Positions 24,212 to 33,146 of a DNA stretch of 64,000 nt are shown here, piece by piece; the first letter of the stretch is position 1, and every line of letters starts with the position of its first letter. Origin of the DNA: Pedococcus sp031456495 (GTDB lineage: Bacteria; Actinomycetota; Actinomycetes; Actinomycetales; Dermatophilaceae); assembly GCF_031456495.1 (NCBI RefSeq), contig NZ_JAVDUW010000001.1:1736001-1800000 (forward strand), read 5' to 3'. A program made the translations under genes and the position numbers. Under the pieces are notes generated by a model, which saw nothing but the letters and a program-made list of their open reading frames with translations, was not told the DNA's origin and ran no database searches.

Positions 24212-24520
24212 TCAGGACTCCCGGATCCGCAGCAGCACCGACGCCTCGTCGTCCACGTCGAGGTCCTCCGCCCGGCGCACGTGGTCGCGCAGGGGCAGGA
24301 CGTACCCGCCGTCCTTGGGGAACAGCGACGTCGGCCAGGTCGTCCCGCCGATGCTCGCGGTCACGGGGATCATGCCCCAGCCGTAGCTCACGAACGACCA
24401 CTCGCGCAGCTCGCCGGCGACCGGTTCGGGCACCGTCACGAAGTGGTACGGCGACGGACCGCGCCAGTACCAGACGGTCCCGCGGAACTCCCACTCGTCG
24501 TTCTCCGGCTGCTCGCGCAC
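24212..24520 (-). CDS. DUF1905 domain protein
   Basis: 102 residues, almost exactly one DUF1905 domain: WEFRGTVWYWRGPSPYHFVTVPEP, GWGMIPVTASIGGTTWPTSLFPKDGGYVLPLRDHVR, LDVDDEASVLLRI. It is a small beta-barrel of unknown function. The GTG at 24518-24520 is preceded by GAGGGGAC, which fixes the start against longer in-frame options. It is the first gene of a two-gene unit with the AlkZ-like glycosylase, suggesting a possible accessory role in DNA repair, by position only. Confidence 0.82.
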   Translation of the reverse strand: MREQPENDEWEFRGTVWYWRGPSPYHFVTVPEPVAGELREWSFVSYGWGMIPVTASIGGTTWPTSLFPKDGGYVLPLRDHVRRAEDLDVDDEASVLLRIRES

Positions 24521-24647
24521 CTGCCGTCCCCTCTCGCGCCGTGTCGCGCCATTGTGCCCGCACCGGCGCCACGGCGAGGCTCCCCGCGAACGTTCCCCTG
24601 CCGTGGTGACCTGAGGCGTCCGATCCCCGGAGACCCCAGGAGTCCCC

Positions 24648-25280
24648 GTGCCGCAGCTGCTCACCACCCTCGCCGGTGCGTATGCCGGCCTGCCCGCCCT
24701 GCCGGGTGGCGTGGGCAGCGACCTGCTCGCGTTCGGGGTGCCGCCGTGGGAGAAGGTCGTCCGGACCGTGCTGGTCTACGTGGCGATCCTGCTCATCATC
24801 CGCGTCGCCGGGAAGCGGCTCATGGCGCAGATGAACTCCCAGGACCTCGTGGTCGTGCTGCTCCTCTCGAACGTGGTGCAGAACGCCATCATCGGGAACG
24901 ACAACTCGCTCGGCGGAGGCGTCCTGGGCGCCGTGGTGCTCGTCGCGGTCAACACGGCACTGGACCTCTGGGCCATGGTCAGCCCGAGGGTCGCGTGGCT
25001 GGTCGACGGGAAGCCGACCGTGGTCGTGGTCGACGGCGTCGCCGACCACCGCGCCCTGCGCCGGCTCGGCATGACGCAGGCCGAGCTGCTGAACGCCCTG
25101 CAGCAGCAGGGCGCCGACGGCCTCGCCGAGGTGCGGTCCGCCTCGATGGAGCCCGGCGGGACGCTGACGCTCCAGCTCGTGCCCGACGCGCGGGACGCGA
25201 CGGTCGCCGACCTGCGCCGCGCCGTCGACGCCCTCACCGCCAAGCTCGACGCCCGCGACCACCCCGGCGACCCGGCCTGA
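24648..25280 (+). CDS. DUF421 (YetF-like) membrane protein
   Basis: 210 residues from GTG with AGGAG 8 nt upstream. Three hydrophobic segments (about 35-55, 65-80 and 88-106: VVRTVLVYVAILLIIRVAGK, MNSQDLVVVLLLSNVVQNAI, VLGAVVLVAVNTALDLW) are followed by a cytoplasmic YetF domain with WLVDGKPTVVVVDGV and LRRLGMTQAELLNALQQQG. The family is widespread and its function is unknown, with links to envelope stress in Bacillus. Its stop lies in the left arm of a hairpin shared with the convergent ogt gene. Confidence 0.9.
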   Translation: MPQLLTTLAGAYAGLPALPGGVGSDLLAFGVPPWEKVVRTVLVYVAILLIIRVAGKRLMAQMNSQDLVVVLLLSNVVQNAIIGNDNSLGGGVLGAVVLVAVNTALDLWAMVSPRVAWLVDGKPTVVVVDGVADHRALRRLGMTQAELLNALQQQGADGLAEVRSASMEPGGTLTLQLVPDARDATVADLRRAVDALTAKLDARDHPGDPA

Positions 25281-25331
25281 CCCACCCGGTCCCCCCTTTC
25301 CCGCGTTGCCGAGGGGGCGCGGCGGGTCAGG
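25276..25331. terminator. Shared bidirectional hairpin between DUF421 and ogt genes
   Basis: CCTGACCC (25276-25283) and GGGTCAGG (25324-25331) contain the stop codons of the two convergent genes. A second C-run/G-run pairing lies inside. It is symmetric, so it could terminate both transcripts. Confidence 0.5.
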
Positions 25332-25920
25332 CGGGGTCGGTGGCGTGCTGGGCCTCGAGGTCGAGGAGGTAGCGCTTGGCGGCCAGCCCACCGGCATACC
25401 CCGTCAGGGCCCCGGAGGACGCCACGACGCGGTGGCACGGCAGCACGACGCACAGCGGGTTGGAACCGAGCGCGGCGCCCACGGCGCGCGCGGCGCCGGG
25501 CCGCTCGACCGCCCGCGCCAGCTCGCCGTACGTCGCGCGCCGGCCGTAGCCGACGCCCTGGGCGAGTCGCGGCAGCACCACGCGCTGGAAGTCCGAGGCG
25601 AGCGCGAGGTCGGTGCGCAGGGAGAACGCGCGCCGCCGCCCCGCGAGGAACTCCTCGAGCTCGCGGCGGGCCTCGTCGAGCTCGCGCGGCTGGCGCAGGA
25701 TGCGGGGCGACACCCGCGCGCTGAGCCGGGTGAGCACGCGGTCCTCGTCGGCGGTGCCGGGAACGAACGACGAGGCGACGAGGGCGCCGGAGTCGTTGCG
25801 CGCCAACAGCATCCGGCCGACGGCGGTGTCCTCCACGACGTACGAGACGTCGGTGGGGTCGAGCTGCGGCGGCCGCACGTGGGGCCGGAACTCCTCGAGC
25901 AGGCGGGTGGGGTCGGTCAT
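25327..25920 (-). CDS. ogt: Methylated-DNA--protein-cysteine methyltransferase
   Basis: 197 residues. The N-terminal half is the variable domain. The catalytic half contains FQRVVLPRLAQGVGYGRRATYGELA, GAARAVGAALGSNPLCVVLPCHRVV (nucleophile Cys in PCHRV) and GALTGYAGGLAAKRYLLDLE. It transfers O6-alkyl groups from guanine irreversibly to its cysteine. Its ATG overlaps the TGA of an ECF sigma factor gene, and the pairing suggests the repair enzyme is made as part of a sigma-controlled response. The N-terminus lacks an Ada-type zinc site. Confidence 0.93.
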   Translation of the reverse strand: MTDPTRLLEEFRPHVRPPQLDPTDVSYVVEDTAVGRMLLARNDSGALVASSFVPGTADEDRVLTRLSARVSPRILRQPRELDEARRELEEFLAGRRRAFSLRTDLALASDFQRVVLPRLAQGVGYGRRATYGELARAVERPGAARAVGAALGSNPLCVVLPCHRVVASSGALTGYAGGLAAKRYLLDLEAQHATDPA

Positions 25921-26402
25921 GGCAGGTCCTTGCGCAGGGTGGCGAGCGCGTCGCTCACGAGCCGCCGGCTCATGGCCGGCGAGCAGCCGAGGGCGGCGGC
26001 GATGGTCGGGTGGTCGAGGTCGGCGACGTACTTGAGCACCACCGCCTGGCGCTGGCGCTCGGGCAGCGCGCCGACGCGGTGCCACAGGTCGGTGTCGGGA
26101 AGGGCCGCGTCCGCGGCCGCGGCGGTGGGCACCTCGCCCAACCGTCCCGGGTCGTCGTGGGGCACCGCGCGACGGGCCCGGTGGCGGTGCGCGTCCATGG
26201 CGCACCGGTGCGTGATCGTGAGCAGCCACCCGCGCAGGTTGGTGGTCGAGCGCAGCCGCGGGTATGCCGCGAGCGCCTGGGTCCACGCCTGTTGCGCCAC
26301 GTCGTCGCCGTCCACGGGTCCGGCGAGGGCGTGCGCGAGCCGCGCGACGTCACGCCAGTGCGCGTCGACGAGGTGCTGGAAGGGAGGCAGGGTCACACCC
26401 AT
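25917..26402 (-). CDS. ECF-type RNA polymerase sigma factor
   Basis: 161 residues. Region 2 is present (FQHLVDAHWRDVARLAHALAG, DDVAQQAWTQALAAYPRLR, LRGWLLTITHRCAMDAHRHRAR). Region 4 is present too (LPERQRQAVVLKYVADLDHPTIAAALGCSPAMSRRLVSDALATLR). No C-terminal extension. The downstream gene is ogt rather than an anti-sigma factor, and none is seen next to it. The ATG at 26400-26402 is chosen because it begins the conserved region. It is divergent from the glycerophosphodiesterase gene, 90 bp away. Confidence 0.9.
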   Translation of the reverse strand: MGVTLPPFQHLVDAHWRDVARLAHALAGPVDGDDVAQQAWTQALAAYPRLRSTTNLRGWLLTITHRCAMDAHRHRARRAVPHDDPGRLGEVPTAAAADAALPDTDLWHRVGALPERQRQAVVLKYVADLDHPTIAAALGCSPAMSRRLVSDALATLRKDLP

Positions 26403-26492
26403 CGAACGCCGCACCTCCCGCACGTGTGAGCGCCACCGCTCCCGGACCCGGTGGGGCCAACTGTGCCAGCCGCCGTGTGGAAGCATGGACGC

Positions 26493-27329
26493 GTGCCCGA
26501 CGCCGTCGTCCCCGCGCAGCCCTCCGGCGACCGCGCCCGCACCCCGCTGGTCGTCGCCCACCGCGGCAGCAGCTCGGCCGAGCCGGAGCACACGCTCAAG
26601 GCGTACACGCGGGCGATCGACGAGGGGGCCGATGCCCTCGAGTGCGACGTCCGGCTGACCGCGGACTCCCACCTCGTCTGCGTGCACGACCGCCGGGTCA
26701 ACCGCACCAGCAACGGTCGCGGCATCGTGTCCACCCTGGAGCTGGCCGAGCTGGAGGGCCTGGACTGGGGTTCGTGGAAGGCCCAGCACGGTGGCGAGGA
26801 CGAGGTGCCCGACCGCAACCGGAACCAGCTGCTCACCCTGCGGGCGCTGCTGACGACGGTGACCCAGAGCGAGCGCCCCATCGGCCTGGCCATCGAGACC
26901 AAGCACCCGACCCGGTACGCCGGCCTGGTGGAGCGGCAGCTGGCCAAGGTGCTGGCCGAGTTCGGGCTCGACGGACCGCAGCGTCCCGGCCACCACTGGG
27001 TGCGCGTGATGTCGTTCTCGCAGCTGGCCGTCCAGCGGATGCGGCAGCTCTGCCCCGACGTCGCGTCGGTCTACCTCGTCGAGGACTCGGTGCCGCTGCG
27101 GTTCCGCGACGGCTCCCTCCCGAGGGGCGTCCACACCGTCGGGCTGGACCTCAAGATCGTGCGCAGGTACCCGGAGACGGTGGAGCGACAGCACCGCCGC
27201 GGCCACGAGGTGTACGTGTGGACGGTGGACGAGCCGCAGGACGTGCAGCTGTGCATCGACCTCGGTGTCGACGCGATCATCACCAACCGCCCGAGCGCCG
27301 TCCTCGACGCTGTGCACGCCAGCAGGTAA
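26493..27329 (+). CDS. Glycerophosphodiester phosphodiesterase
   Basis: 278 residues: LVVAHRGSSSAEPEHTLKAYTRAIDEGADALECDVRLTADSHLVCVHD is the complete GDPD signature with metal-binding Glu/Asp and catalytic His pair. Further TIM-barrel strands are IGLAIETKHP, VRVMSFSQLAV, VYVWTVDEPQDVQLCIDLGVDAIITN. It hydrolyses glycerophosphodiesters to glycerol-3-phosphate and alcohol. There is no signal peptide, so it probably acts in the cytoplasm. The GTG is preceded by AAGCAT at 6 nt. Confidence 0.93.
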   Translation: MPDAVVPAQPSGDRARTPLVVAHRGSSSAEPEHTLKAYTRAIDEGADALECDVRLTADSHLVCVHDRRVNRTSNGRGIVSTLELAELEGLDWGSWKAQHGGEDEVPDRNRNQLLTLRALLTTVTQSERPIGLAIETKHPTRYAGLVERQLAKVLAEFGLDGPQRPGHHWVRVMSFSQLAVQRMRQLCPDVASVYLVEDSVPLRFRDGSLPRGVHTVGLDLKIVRRYPETVERQHRRGHEVYVWTVDEPQDVQLCIDLGVDAIITNRPSAVLDAVHASR

Positions 27330-27366
27330 CCTCCCTCGCGTTCCCCAAGAACGGACAGAGCACGGC

Positions 27367-27834
27367 ATGACAGCAGCACCCCAGCCTCACCGGCCCCTCC
27401 GGACGGCCACCGCGGCGCCCGTCCGCGACGCCTCGCGCACCATCCGCGTGCCCTGGCGCGCGGCCTCGGTCGCGCAGGTCCGGCGTGCGGTCGTCGAGGA
27501 CCTCGCGGGCCGGGACGTCCCCGCCACCGTCGTCGACGAGGCCGAGATCGTCGCCTCCGAGCTGGTGTCCAACGCCATCCGGCACGCGCGCCCCCTCTCC
27601 GACGGGATGCTGCGCGTGCACTGGAAGGTCAAGGGTGGTGTCGTCGAGGTCGAGGTGACCGACGGCGGCAGCGACAGCACCCCGCGCCCGGCGCCGCGCA
27701 CCGTCTGGGCGCCGTCGGGCCGTGGGCTGCGGATCGTGCGCAGCCTCGCGCACGAGTGGGGCGTGACCGAGGACCGCACGGGCTCGACGGTCTGGGCCTC
27801 GCTCGGCGGCCCGTCCCGGCGCCGCAGCCACTGA
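27367..27834 (+). CDS. RsbW/HATPase_c_2-type ATP-binding regulatory protein
   Basis: 155 residues: N-box EIVASELVSNAIRHARP, GGVVEVEVTDGGSD (G1 box) and SGRGLRIVRSLAHEWGV (G2). It is a single ATP-binding domain like anti-sigma factor kinases RsbW/SpoIIAB and the many actinobacterial HATPase_c_2 proteins. No partner anti-anti-sigma gene adjoins. The ECF sigma factor gene lies about 1 kb away on the other strand; a link is not shown. Confidence 0.85.
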   Translation: MTAAPQPHRPLRTATAAPVRDASRTIRVPWRAASVAQVRRAVVEDLAGRDVPATVVDEAEIVASELVSNAIRHARPLSDGMLRVHWKVKGGVVEVEVTDGGSDSTPRPAPRTVWAPSGRGLRIVRSLAHEWGVTEDRTGSTVWASLGGPSRRRSH

Positions 27835-27851
27835 CCCCACGCCCGACCCCC

Positions 27852-27857
27852 TAGGGT
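27852..27857 (+). promoter_or_regulatory. -10 hexamer TAGGGT of a leaderless promoter
   Basis: TAGGGT ends 7 nt before the ATG at 27865. Confidence 0.55.
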
Positions 27858-27864
27858 TTGCGGC

Positions 27865-28755
27865 ATGGGTAAGGCATCACGGCGCCGCAAGGGCGCAGAC
27901 ACCGGCTCGCGTCCCGCTCGCGTCGAGCCCGCCCCGTTCGTCGCGCGTCCCTTCGAGGGGCTGCCGAACGAGACCGACTGGGTGGCCATGCGCGAGATCC
28001 TGCCGGCGGCGACCGCGACGGTCCGGTTCGCGAAGGGCAGGGCGCCCGAGGGTGCGCCCGACGAGGTGACCGTGGCGACGGTGCTGCCGATGGCGTGGCC
28101 GGGCCTGCACCGGGCCGACGGCGCCGTGCTCTTCAGCACCCAGTCCGGCTCGGTCTCCGGTGACGCCTCCCGCGACCTCGCGACCTCCCTGCTCGCCGCC
28201 GCCGAGGCCGAGCAGGGCGTCCCCGTGGTGCACACGCCCGGCTCCACGGCCGACTCGCCCCGCCTGCAGGACCTGCTCGACACCACCGCCGACTTCGAGG
28301 TGACCGTCCACAACGGCTTCGAGTTCTGGGTCGGCGACAGCGACCTCGACGAGGCGGCGCAGGAGTCGCTCGACCGCGCGAACGAGTCCGTCATCCCCAC
28401 CGTGCGCATGGCCGGCACCCGCTCGGCGTACTGGTGCCGCATCGGCGAGCGCACCCACATCCGCCTCGTCCTGCCCGACGACGAGGACGTCGCGACCGAC
28501 GCCCTCGCGCGGCTGCGCGCCGCGGGTGACGACGCCGTGGGTGCCGGCACCCGCCTGCTCGGCGCGTTCCGCGCCTGCGGCCTGCTCGTGCCCGTCTGGG
28601 ACCTCGACCCCGACAAGGAGGCCGCGGACTACGAGGACGAGCTCGCCGAGTTCATGGAGCGGTATGCCGCGGTGCTCGGATCCGACACGCCCCTCACCCC
28701 CGAGGAGCGCCGGGCCCGGTCCGGGCTGCTGAGCCGCCAGGTCACCCTGCGCTGA
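27865..28755 (+). CDS. DUF5926 family protein
   Basis: 296 residues beginning with the basic MGKASRRRKG motif seen in this actinobacterial family, then VARPFEGLPNETDWVAMREILPAATATV. It is acidic overall after the N-terminus, with no membrane segment or known catalytic motif, and has a SEC-C-like C-terminal charged region (ADYEDELAEFMERYAAVL). Function unknown. The GT2 gene starts 1 bp after its stop, so it is probably the first gene of the glycosyltransferase transcript. Confidence 0.75.
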   Translation: MGKASRRRKGADTGSRPARVEPAPFVARPFEGLPNETDWVAMREILPAATATVRFAKGRAPEGAPDEVTVATVLPMAWPGLHRADGAVLFSTQSGSVSGDASRDLATSLLAAAEAEQGVPVVHTPGSTADSPRLQDLLDTTADFEVTVHNGFEFWVGDSDLDEAAQESLDRANESVIPTVRMAGTRSAYWCRIGERTHIRLVLPDDEDVATDALARLRAAGDDAVGAGTRLLGAFRACGLLVPVWDLDPDKEAADYEDELAEFMERYAAVLGSDTPLTPEERRARSGLLSRQVTLR

Positions 28756-28756
28756 C

Positions 28757-29494
28757 ATGACCTCCCCTGCCACCGGCGTCGCCGCCGTCATCCCGGCCAA
28801 GGACGAGGCCGACCGGGTCGCCGCGACCGTGCGGGCCGTCCGGGCCCTGCCGGGTGTCGACCTCGTCGTCGTCGTCGACGACGGCAGCTCGGACGCGACG
28901 GCCGAGGTGGCCCGCGAGGCCGGGGCCGAGGTCGTCCGCCACGCCCGCAACCGCGGCAAGGCTGCGGCGATGACGACCGGCGCCGGCTATGTCGCCCGGC
29001 ACGAGGCGGTCGAGGGACGGGTCGGCGGCTCCGACGAGCGGCGGCCGCTGCTGTTCGTCGACGCCGACCTCGAGGACTCGGCCGCGAACCTCGGCGTGCT
29101 CGTCACCCCCGTGCTCGAGGGCGCCGTCGACATGACCATCGCGACCCTGCCCCCGCAGCGGACCCCCGGTGGCGGCCGCGGCTTCGTCGTCCGCCTCGCC
29201 CGCGGCGGGATCGAGGAGCTCACCGGCTTCGTGGCGGCGCAGCCGCTGTCGGGCATGCGGTGCCTGACGCGGGCCGCGTTCGACGCGGCCAGCCCCCTGG
29301 CCCGCGGGTGGGGTGTGGAGGTCGGCCTCACCGTCGACGTCCTGCTCGCCGGGATGCAGGTGCGCGAGGTGCCGTGCGAGCTGCACCACCGCGTCACGGG
29401 CACGGACCTGCGCTCCCAGCTGCACCGGGCCGCGCAGTACCGCGACGTGGGACTGGCCCTCGCCCGGCGCCGGGCGCGGCGCCGGCTCCGGTAG
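28757..29494 (+). CDS. Family 2 glycosyltransferase
   Basis: 245 residues. GT-A fold: AAVIPAKDEADRVAATVRAV, VVVVDDGSSDATAEVAREAGAEVVRH (nucleotide binding), LLFVDADLEDSA (DxD for metal), and SGMRCLTRAAFDAA near the acceptor site. It lacks transmembrane segments, like polyprenyl-phosphate-sugar synthases that charge the donor lipid. This fits the polytopic GT-C transferase that follows 13 bp later, which would use a polyprenyl-phosphate sugar. Confidence 0.88.
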   Translation: MTSPATGVAAVIPAKDEADRVAATVRAVRALPGVDLVVVVDDGSSDATAEVAREAGAEVVRHARNRGKAAAMTTGAGYVARHEAVEGRVGGSDERRPLLFVDADLEDSAANLGVLVTPVLEGAVDMTIATLPPQRTPGGGRGFVVRLARGGIEELTGFVAAQPLSGMRCLTRAAFDAASPLARGWGVEVGLTVDVLLAGMQVREVPCELHHRVTGTDLRSQLHRAAQYRDVGLALARRRARRRLR

Positions 29495-29507
29495 GGACGC
29501 AGGCCCC

Positions 29508-31004
29508 GTGGCGGCCGGGCTCCGGCGGGACGAGCGCTCGACGACGGGCGCCGACGTCCCGTGGACGCCGCGGCGGGTGACGACGGCCGGCCTGCTCCTG
29601 GCCGCCGTGCTGCTGCTCCTGCTCGTCGGCATCGCCGGCCCCAGCGCGGCCAAGCCCCCGCTCGGCCCGGGTGGCCAGGAGCTGCCGTGGGCCCCCGGTC
29701 CCTGGCTCGTCACGGTCCTGCTGTGGACGGCATACGTCCTCGGGGCCCTCGGGGTGCACCTGCACCTGCGCTGGGGGCTGCCGACGCGCGGCTCGTGGAC
29801 CTGGGCGCTCGCGCTGCCCGCCATCGCGGTCGCCACCGGCTGGGCGACCGCGTTCGGTTCCGCCGACCACACGAACTACGCGGCCTACGGGCGGATCGCC
29901 GACCTCGGTGGTGACCCGTACCTCACGGCGCCCAACTCCTGGCCCGGCCACGACCCGGTCATCTCGGCGGTTCGACCGCCCTGGGACGGCACGACGAGCA
30001 TCTACGGCCCGTTCGCGACGCTGCTGCAACAGGCAGCGTCGGCACTCGGCGGGTCGAACCTGCGAGCGACGGTGCTGTGGTGGCAGGTCGGTTGCCTCGT
30101 GGCGTTCGCGGTCGTCCCGATGCTGCTCGAGCAGTCCGGCGCCAGCCGCTCGCGCGTGACGGCCCTGTGGCTCGCCAACCCGCTCGTGCTCGGGCTCGCG
30201 GTGTTCGGGGCCCACGTCGACGTCGTCGCCGCGGCCCTCGTCGTCCTGACGCTGTGGGCCGCGCCCCGCAGCGCGTTCGTGGCCGGGCTCTTCGCCGGCC
30301 TCGCCGTCTCGACCAAGGTGACCGCCGCCGTCGTGGTGGTCGCCGTCCTGGTCGCGTGGTGGGTGCACGAGCGCCGCGGGTGGGGCAGCCGCTCGGCACG
30401 GTACGTGGGAGGCGTCCTCGTCACCGCGGTGCCGCTGCACTGGTGGGCCGGCCCGCACGTCTTCGACCAGCTCGAACGCGCCCGTCGCTCGATCTCGCTG
30501 GCGACTCCGTGGCGGCTCGTCTACCAGCTCGTCGACGGTCCCTTGGGCGGGGCGGCGGCACGCACCCTCGTGACGGTCCTGTCCGTCGTCGTGGCTCTGC
30601 TGCTCGTCGTCGTCCTCGCTCGCCTCACCCGCGGGCTGGCCCCCGTGTCGGTGCTGGGCACGGCGACGCGGTGGACGTTCGTCCTGTCGACGGCCTACGC
30701 CCTCTCCGCCGCCTACTCCCTGCCCTGGTACCTGCTGCTCACCTGGGCGACCCTGCCGCTGCTCGGCGCCAGCGTCCTGGACCGGGCGCTGCTCGTGCAC
30801 CTGCTCGCGGCGACGCTCGCCTACGTCCCGGGGCGGGTCGAGGGCATGACCGCGACCGTCCAGCGCGTCACCCTGTGGGTGCGCCGGGTGCCCGTGCCGT
30901 ATGCCGTGCTGCTGGTGTGGGGGTGGCTCACACGCGCCGCATGGAGCGGGTCGTCGCGCTCGCGCGCGCCTCGTCCTCCAGAGCCCGCACCGCCACCGCG
31001 ATGA
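29508..31004 (+). CDS. Polytopic GT-C mannosyltransferase-like membrane protein
   Basis: 498 residues from GTG, with about 11-13 hydrophobic segments starting at residues 22-42. The first extracellular loop has TAFGSADHTNYAAYGRIADLGGDPY, the acidic region expected of GT-C enzymes, and SIYGPFATLLQQAASALGG is typical of MptA/MptB-like alpha-1,6-mannosyltransferases. It probably moves a sugar from polyprenyl-phosphate onto an envelope glycan. The last 77 bp overlap the convergent membrane phosphatase-like gene. The Pro/Arg-rich tail is encoded entirely in the overlap. Confidence 0.78.
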   Translation: MAAGLRRDERSTTGADVPWTPRRVTTAGLLLAAVLLLLLVGIAGPSAAKPPLGPGGQELPWAPGPWLVTVLLWTAYVLGALGVHLHLRWGLPTRGSWTWALALPAIAVATGWATAFGSADHTNYAAYGRIADLGGDPYLTAPNSWPGHDPVISAVRPPWDGTTSIYGPFATLLQQAASALGGSNLRATVLWWQVGCLVAFAVVPMLLEQSGASRSRVTALWLANPLVLGLAVFGAHVDVVAAALVVLTLWAAPRSAFVAGLFAGLAVSTKVTAAVVVVAVLVAWWVHERRGWGSRSARYVGGVLVTAVPLHWWAGPHVFDQLERARRSISLATPWRLVYQLVDGPLGGAAARTLVTVLSVVVALLLVVVLARLTRGLAPVSVLGTATRWTFVLSTAYALSAAYSLPWYLLLTWATLPLLGASVLDRALLVHLLAATLAYVPGRVEGMTATVQRVTLWVRRVPVPYAVLLVWGWLTRAAWSGSSRSRAPRPPEPAPPPR

Positions 31005-33105
31005 TGAGCGGCACCGCGATGATCGCGCCGTTCGCCGGGATCGCGACGCCGGAGTCGTTGATGGCGAACCCGATCGTGAGCGTCACCAGCAGCGCGATCA
31101 GCCCGGGCCGCAGCGTCGGCAGCGCGTCGTAGGAGCGCTGCAGGGCACGGGAGCCCCACGAGGTCGGGCGGGCGAGGATGTAGATGACGAAGACCAGCGC
31201 CACCGGCACGAGCAGGGCCAGCCGGTAGTTGCCGAACAGGATCTGCAGGTTCTGGTCGAGCTTGCGGCTGACGATGTCGCCGGCGGTGCCGTTGCCGAGC
31301 GCCTCGAAGAACTGGCCGAGGTGCGACTGCTTGTCGGCCGGGCGCAGCGAGTCGAGGAACGCGACGAGCAGGAAGAGCCCGGCGGTCACACCGCCGACGA
31401 CCAGCGCCCGGCGCCACGTCATCCGGATCCCCAGGATGGCCAGCACGAGGTAGGCGAGCCCGGGGAGCAGGGCGGGCGGGCCGCCGCCGTCGGCGCCCCA
31501 GGCGGGCAGGCCGTCGACGACCACGGCGACGAGACCGATCGCGGCAGCTGCGCCGGCGGCGAGCCTGGTGTGGCCGCGGCGGACCAGCGAGCTGGAGACC
31601 GCGGTGGCGAGCAGCAGCGCGGCCGTCGCGAAGAGCGCGAAGGTCACGTTCCCCATGCCGTAGAACCGGCCGCCGACGACCGGCTGGAGGCCCATGAGCG
31701 AGGAGATCTGCAGCGTCGACCCGGTCATGACGTCGATCCCGAGCACGAGCAACGTCGCCAGCGCCACCACGGACAGCGGACCCGTGAGCCGCCGCGACCA
31801 GGGGCCCAGCAGGGCGACGGCGGAGATGATCGCGGTGAAGACGCCGACGGCCGCCACGACCCCGATCATCGGCACGGGGAAGCGCCACCACGGGATGAGG
31901 TTGGCCAGGAACGTCGAGGCCGGGACCGCCGCGGCCACGACGGCCACCCGGCGGGTGATCCGCAGCAGCTTCAGCCGCAGCCCGATGGCGCCGAAGTCGC
32001 GGCGCCAGACGACCGCGGCGAGCAGGTAGATCGCGATCTGCGTGTAGACGACCGCGTTGAAGAACGGGGGCACGAGCGCGTGGACGTCGTGGCTCGCGTC
32101 GTCGAAGTCGACGAGGTGGCGCAGCCGGTCGCGGGCGGCGGACTCGGAGTTCGACCCCTCCTCGCCGCGGCTCAGGGCCTTGCCGCCGAGCCCGCTGGGG
32201 GTGTCCACGCCCGCCGCGGAGAGCAGGGTGACGGTGAGGTCGGCCGACTGGACCAGGCCGTCCTGGCGCGTCGACGGGGAGAACAGGGTGCCCGAGCCGT
32301 AGTGCGGGCCCTTGGCCGCAACGAGCCGCAGCCGCTCCTCGGCACCGGCGTCGGCCAGGCTCGCCACGATGACGTCGGAGCCGTTGGGGGCCGCCTTGAG
32401 CACCTGGCTGATGCGGTCGTCGACCGACTTGGCCTGCTGGGCCCGGCTCCCGGGGGTGCCCGGCGACTCGCCCTGGGGCAGCTCGGCCGGGTCGCGGACC
32501 GCCCCGACGTCGACGAGGGTCACCCGGCACCGGGAGAGCAGGCCGGTGAGCTGGCCGGCGTCGTACGCGGCATACCGGGGCACGGAGCCGGACGTGTAGG
32601 CGGCGCCGACCCCGGCGCCGGGACCGATCGCCTGGACGCACTGGCCGCTCGTGGCGAGCGTCTCGCCGAGGGTGCCCGGGTTGCTGTCGAACTTGCGGGC
32701 GTCGGCCGCGCGCACGTACGTGTCCCAGCCGGGGACGACGCCGCTGTCCACCTCGGGGACCGCCGGGCACGGGTCGGAGGTGCTGCGGTCGGCGCCCTTC
32801 GGGCCGGGTGCAGCGGCGCGGTTGCCCGCGGAGAGGCTGAGCCAGCCGTCGACCGCGCAGGTGTTGGTGAAGACCGAGCGCACCGACAGGGCGGCCGTCG
32901 ACCCGTCGCGGAGCATCGACCACAGGGCCGGGGTGTTCTGCTGGTCGACGTCGGTCCAGGTCAGCCCGCCCGTGCCGATGAGGATGACCGGGCCGGTGGG
33001 GGCGCTGTCGGCGGCCGGTGCGGCGCTCGCGGCCGACGCCGTGCCCGCGCCCACGACGAGCACCGTGAAGAGGCCGGCGAGCAGGGTCAGGGCGCGGCGG
33101 GTCAC
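30928..33105 (-). CDS. Membrane protein with alkaline-phosphatase-like extracellular domain
   Basis: 725 residues. Signal/anchor ALTLLAGLFTVLVVGAG, then an exported domain (about 30-350) beginning VILIGTGGLTWTDVDQQNTPALWSMLRDG. That pattern is the start of phosphodiesterase/phosphatase-superfamily domains (G-x-T-x-x-D near the N-terminus, with DLTVTLLSAAGV and KALS later). The C-terminal half has about 9-10 membrane helices. No named family was recognised. Between two GT-C glycosyltransferase genes it may modify or release an envelope polymer. TAGCCT lies 6 nt before the GTG. The catalytic Thr/Ser and metal ligands are not all evident. Confidence 0.75.
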   Translation of the reverse strand: MTRRALTLLAGLFTVLVVGAGTASAASAAPAADSAPTGPVILIGTGGLTWTDVDQQNTPALWSMLRDGSTAALSVRSVFTNTCAVDGWLSLSAGNRAAAPGPKGADRSTSDPCPAVPEVDSGVVPGWDTYVRAADARKFDSNPGTLGETLATSGQCVQAIGPGAGVGAAYTSGSVPRYAAYDAGQLTGLLSRCRVTLVDVGAVRDPAELPQGESPGTPGSRAQQAKSVDDRISQVLKAAPNGSDVIVASLADAGAEERLRLVAAKGPHYGSGTLFSPSTRQDGLVQSADLTVTLLSAAGVDTPSGLGGKALSRGEEGSNSESAARDRLRHLVDFDDASHDVHALVPPFFNAVVYTQIAIYLLAAVVWRRDFGAIGLRLKLLRITRRVAVVAAAVPASTFLANLIPWWRFPVPMIGVVAAVGVFTAIISAVALLGPWSRRLTGPLSVVALATLLVLGIDVMTGSTLQISSLMGLQPVVGGRFYGMGNVTFALFATAALLLATAVSSSLVRRGHTRLAAGAAAAIGLVAVVVDGLPAWGADGGGPPALLPGLAYLVLAILGIRMTWRRALVVGGVTAGLFLLVAFLDSLRPADKQSHLGQFFEALGNGTAGDIVSRKLDQNLQILFGNYRLALLVPVALVFVIYILARPTSWGSRALQRSYDALPTLRPGLIALLVTLTIGFAINDSGVAIPANGAIIAVPLIIAVAVRALEDEARASATTRSMRRV

Positions 33106-33111
33106 CCGTAC

Positions 33112-33117
33112 AGGCTA
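33112..33117 (-). promoter_or_regulatory. -10 hexamer TAGCCT of a leaderless promoter
   Basis: TAGCCT on the minus strand ends 6 nt before the GTG at 33103-33105. Confidence 0.55.
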
Positions 33118-33146
33118 CGGGTCGGGGCACACGACAGAATGCGGGT

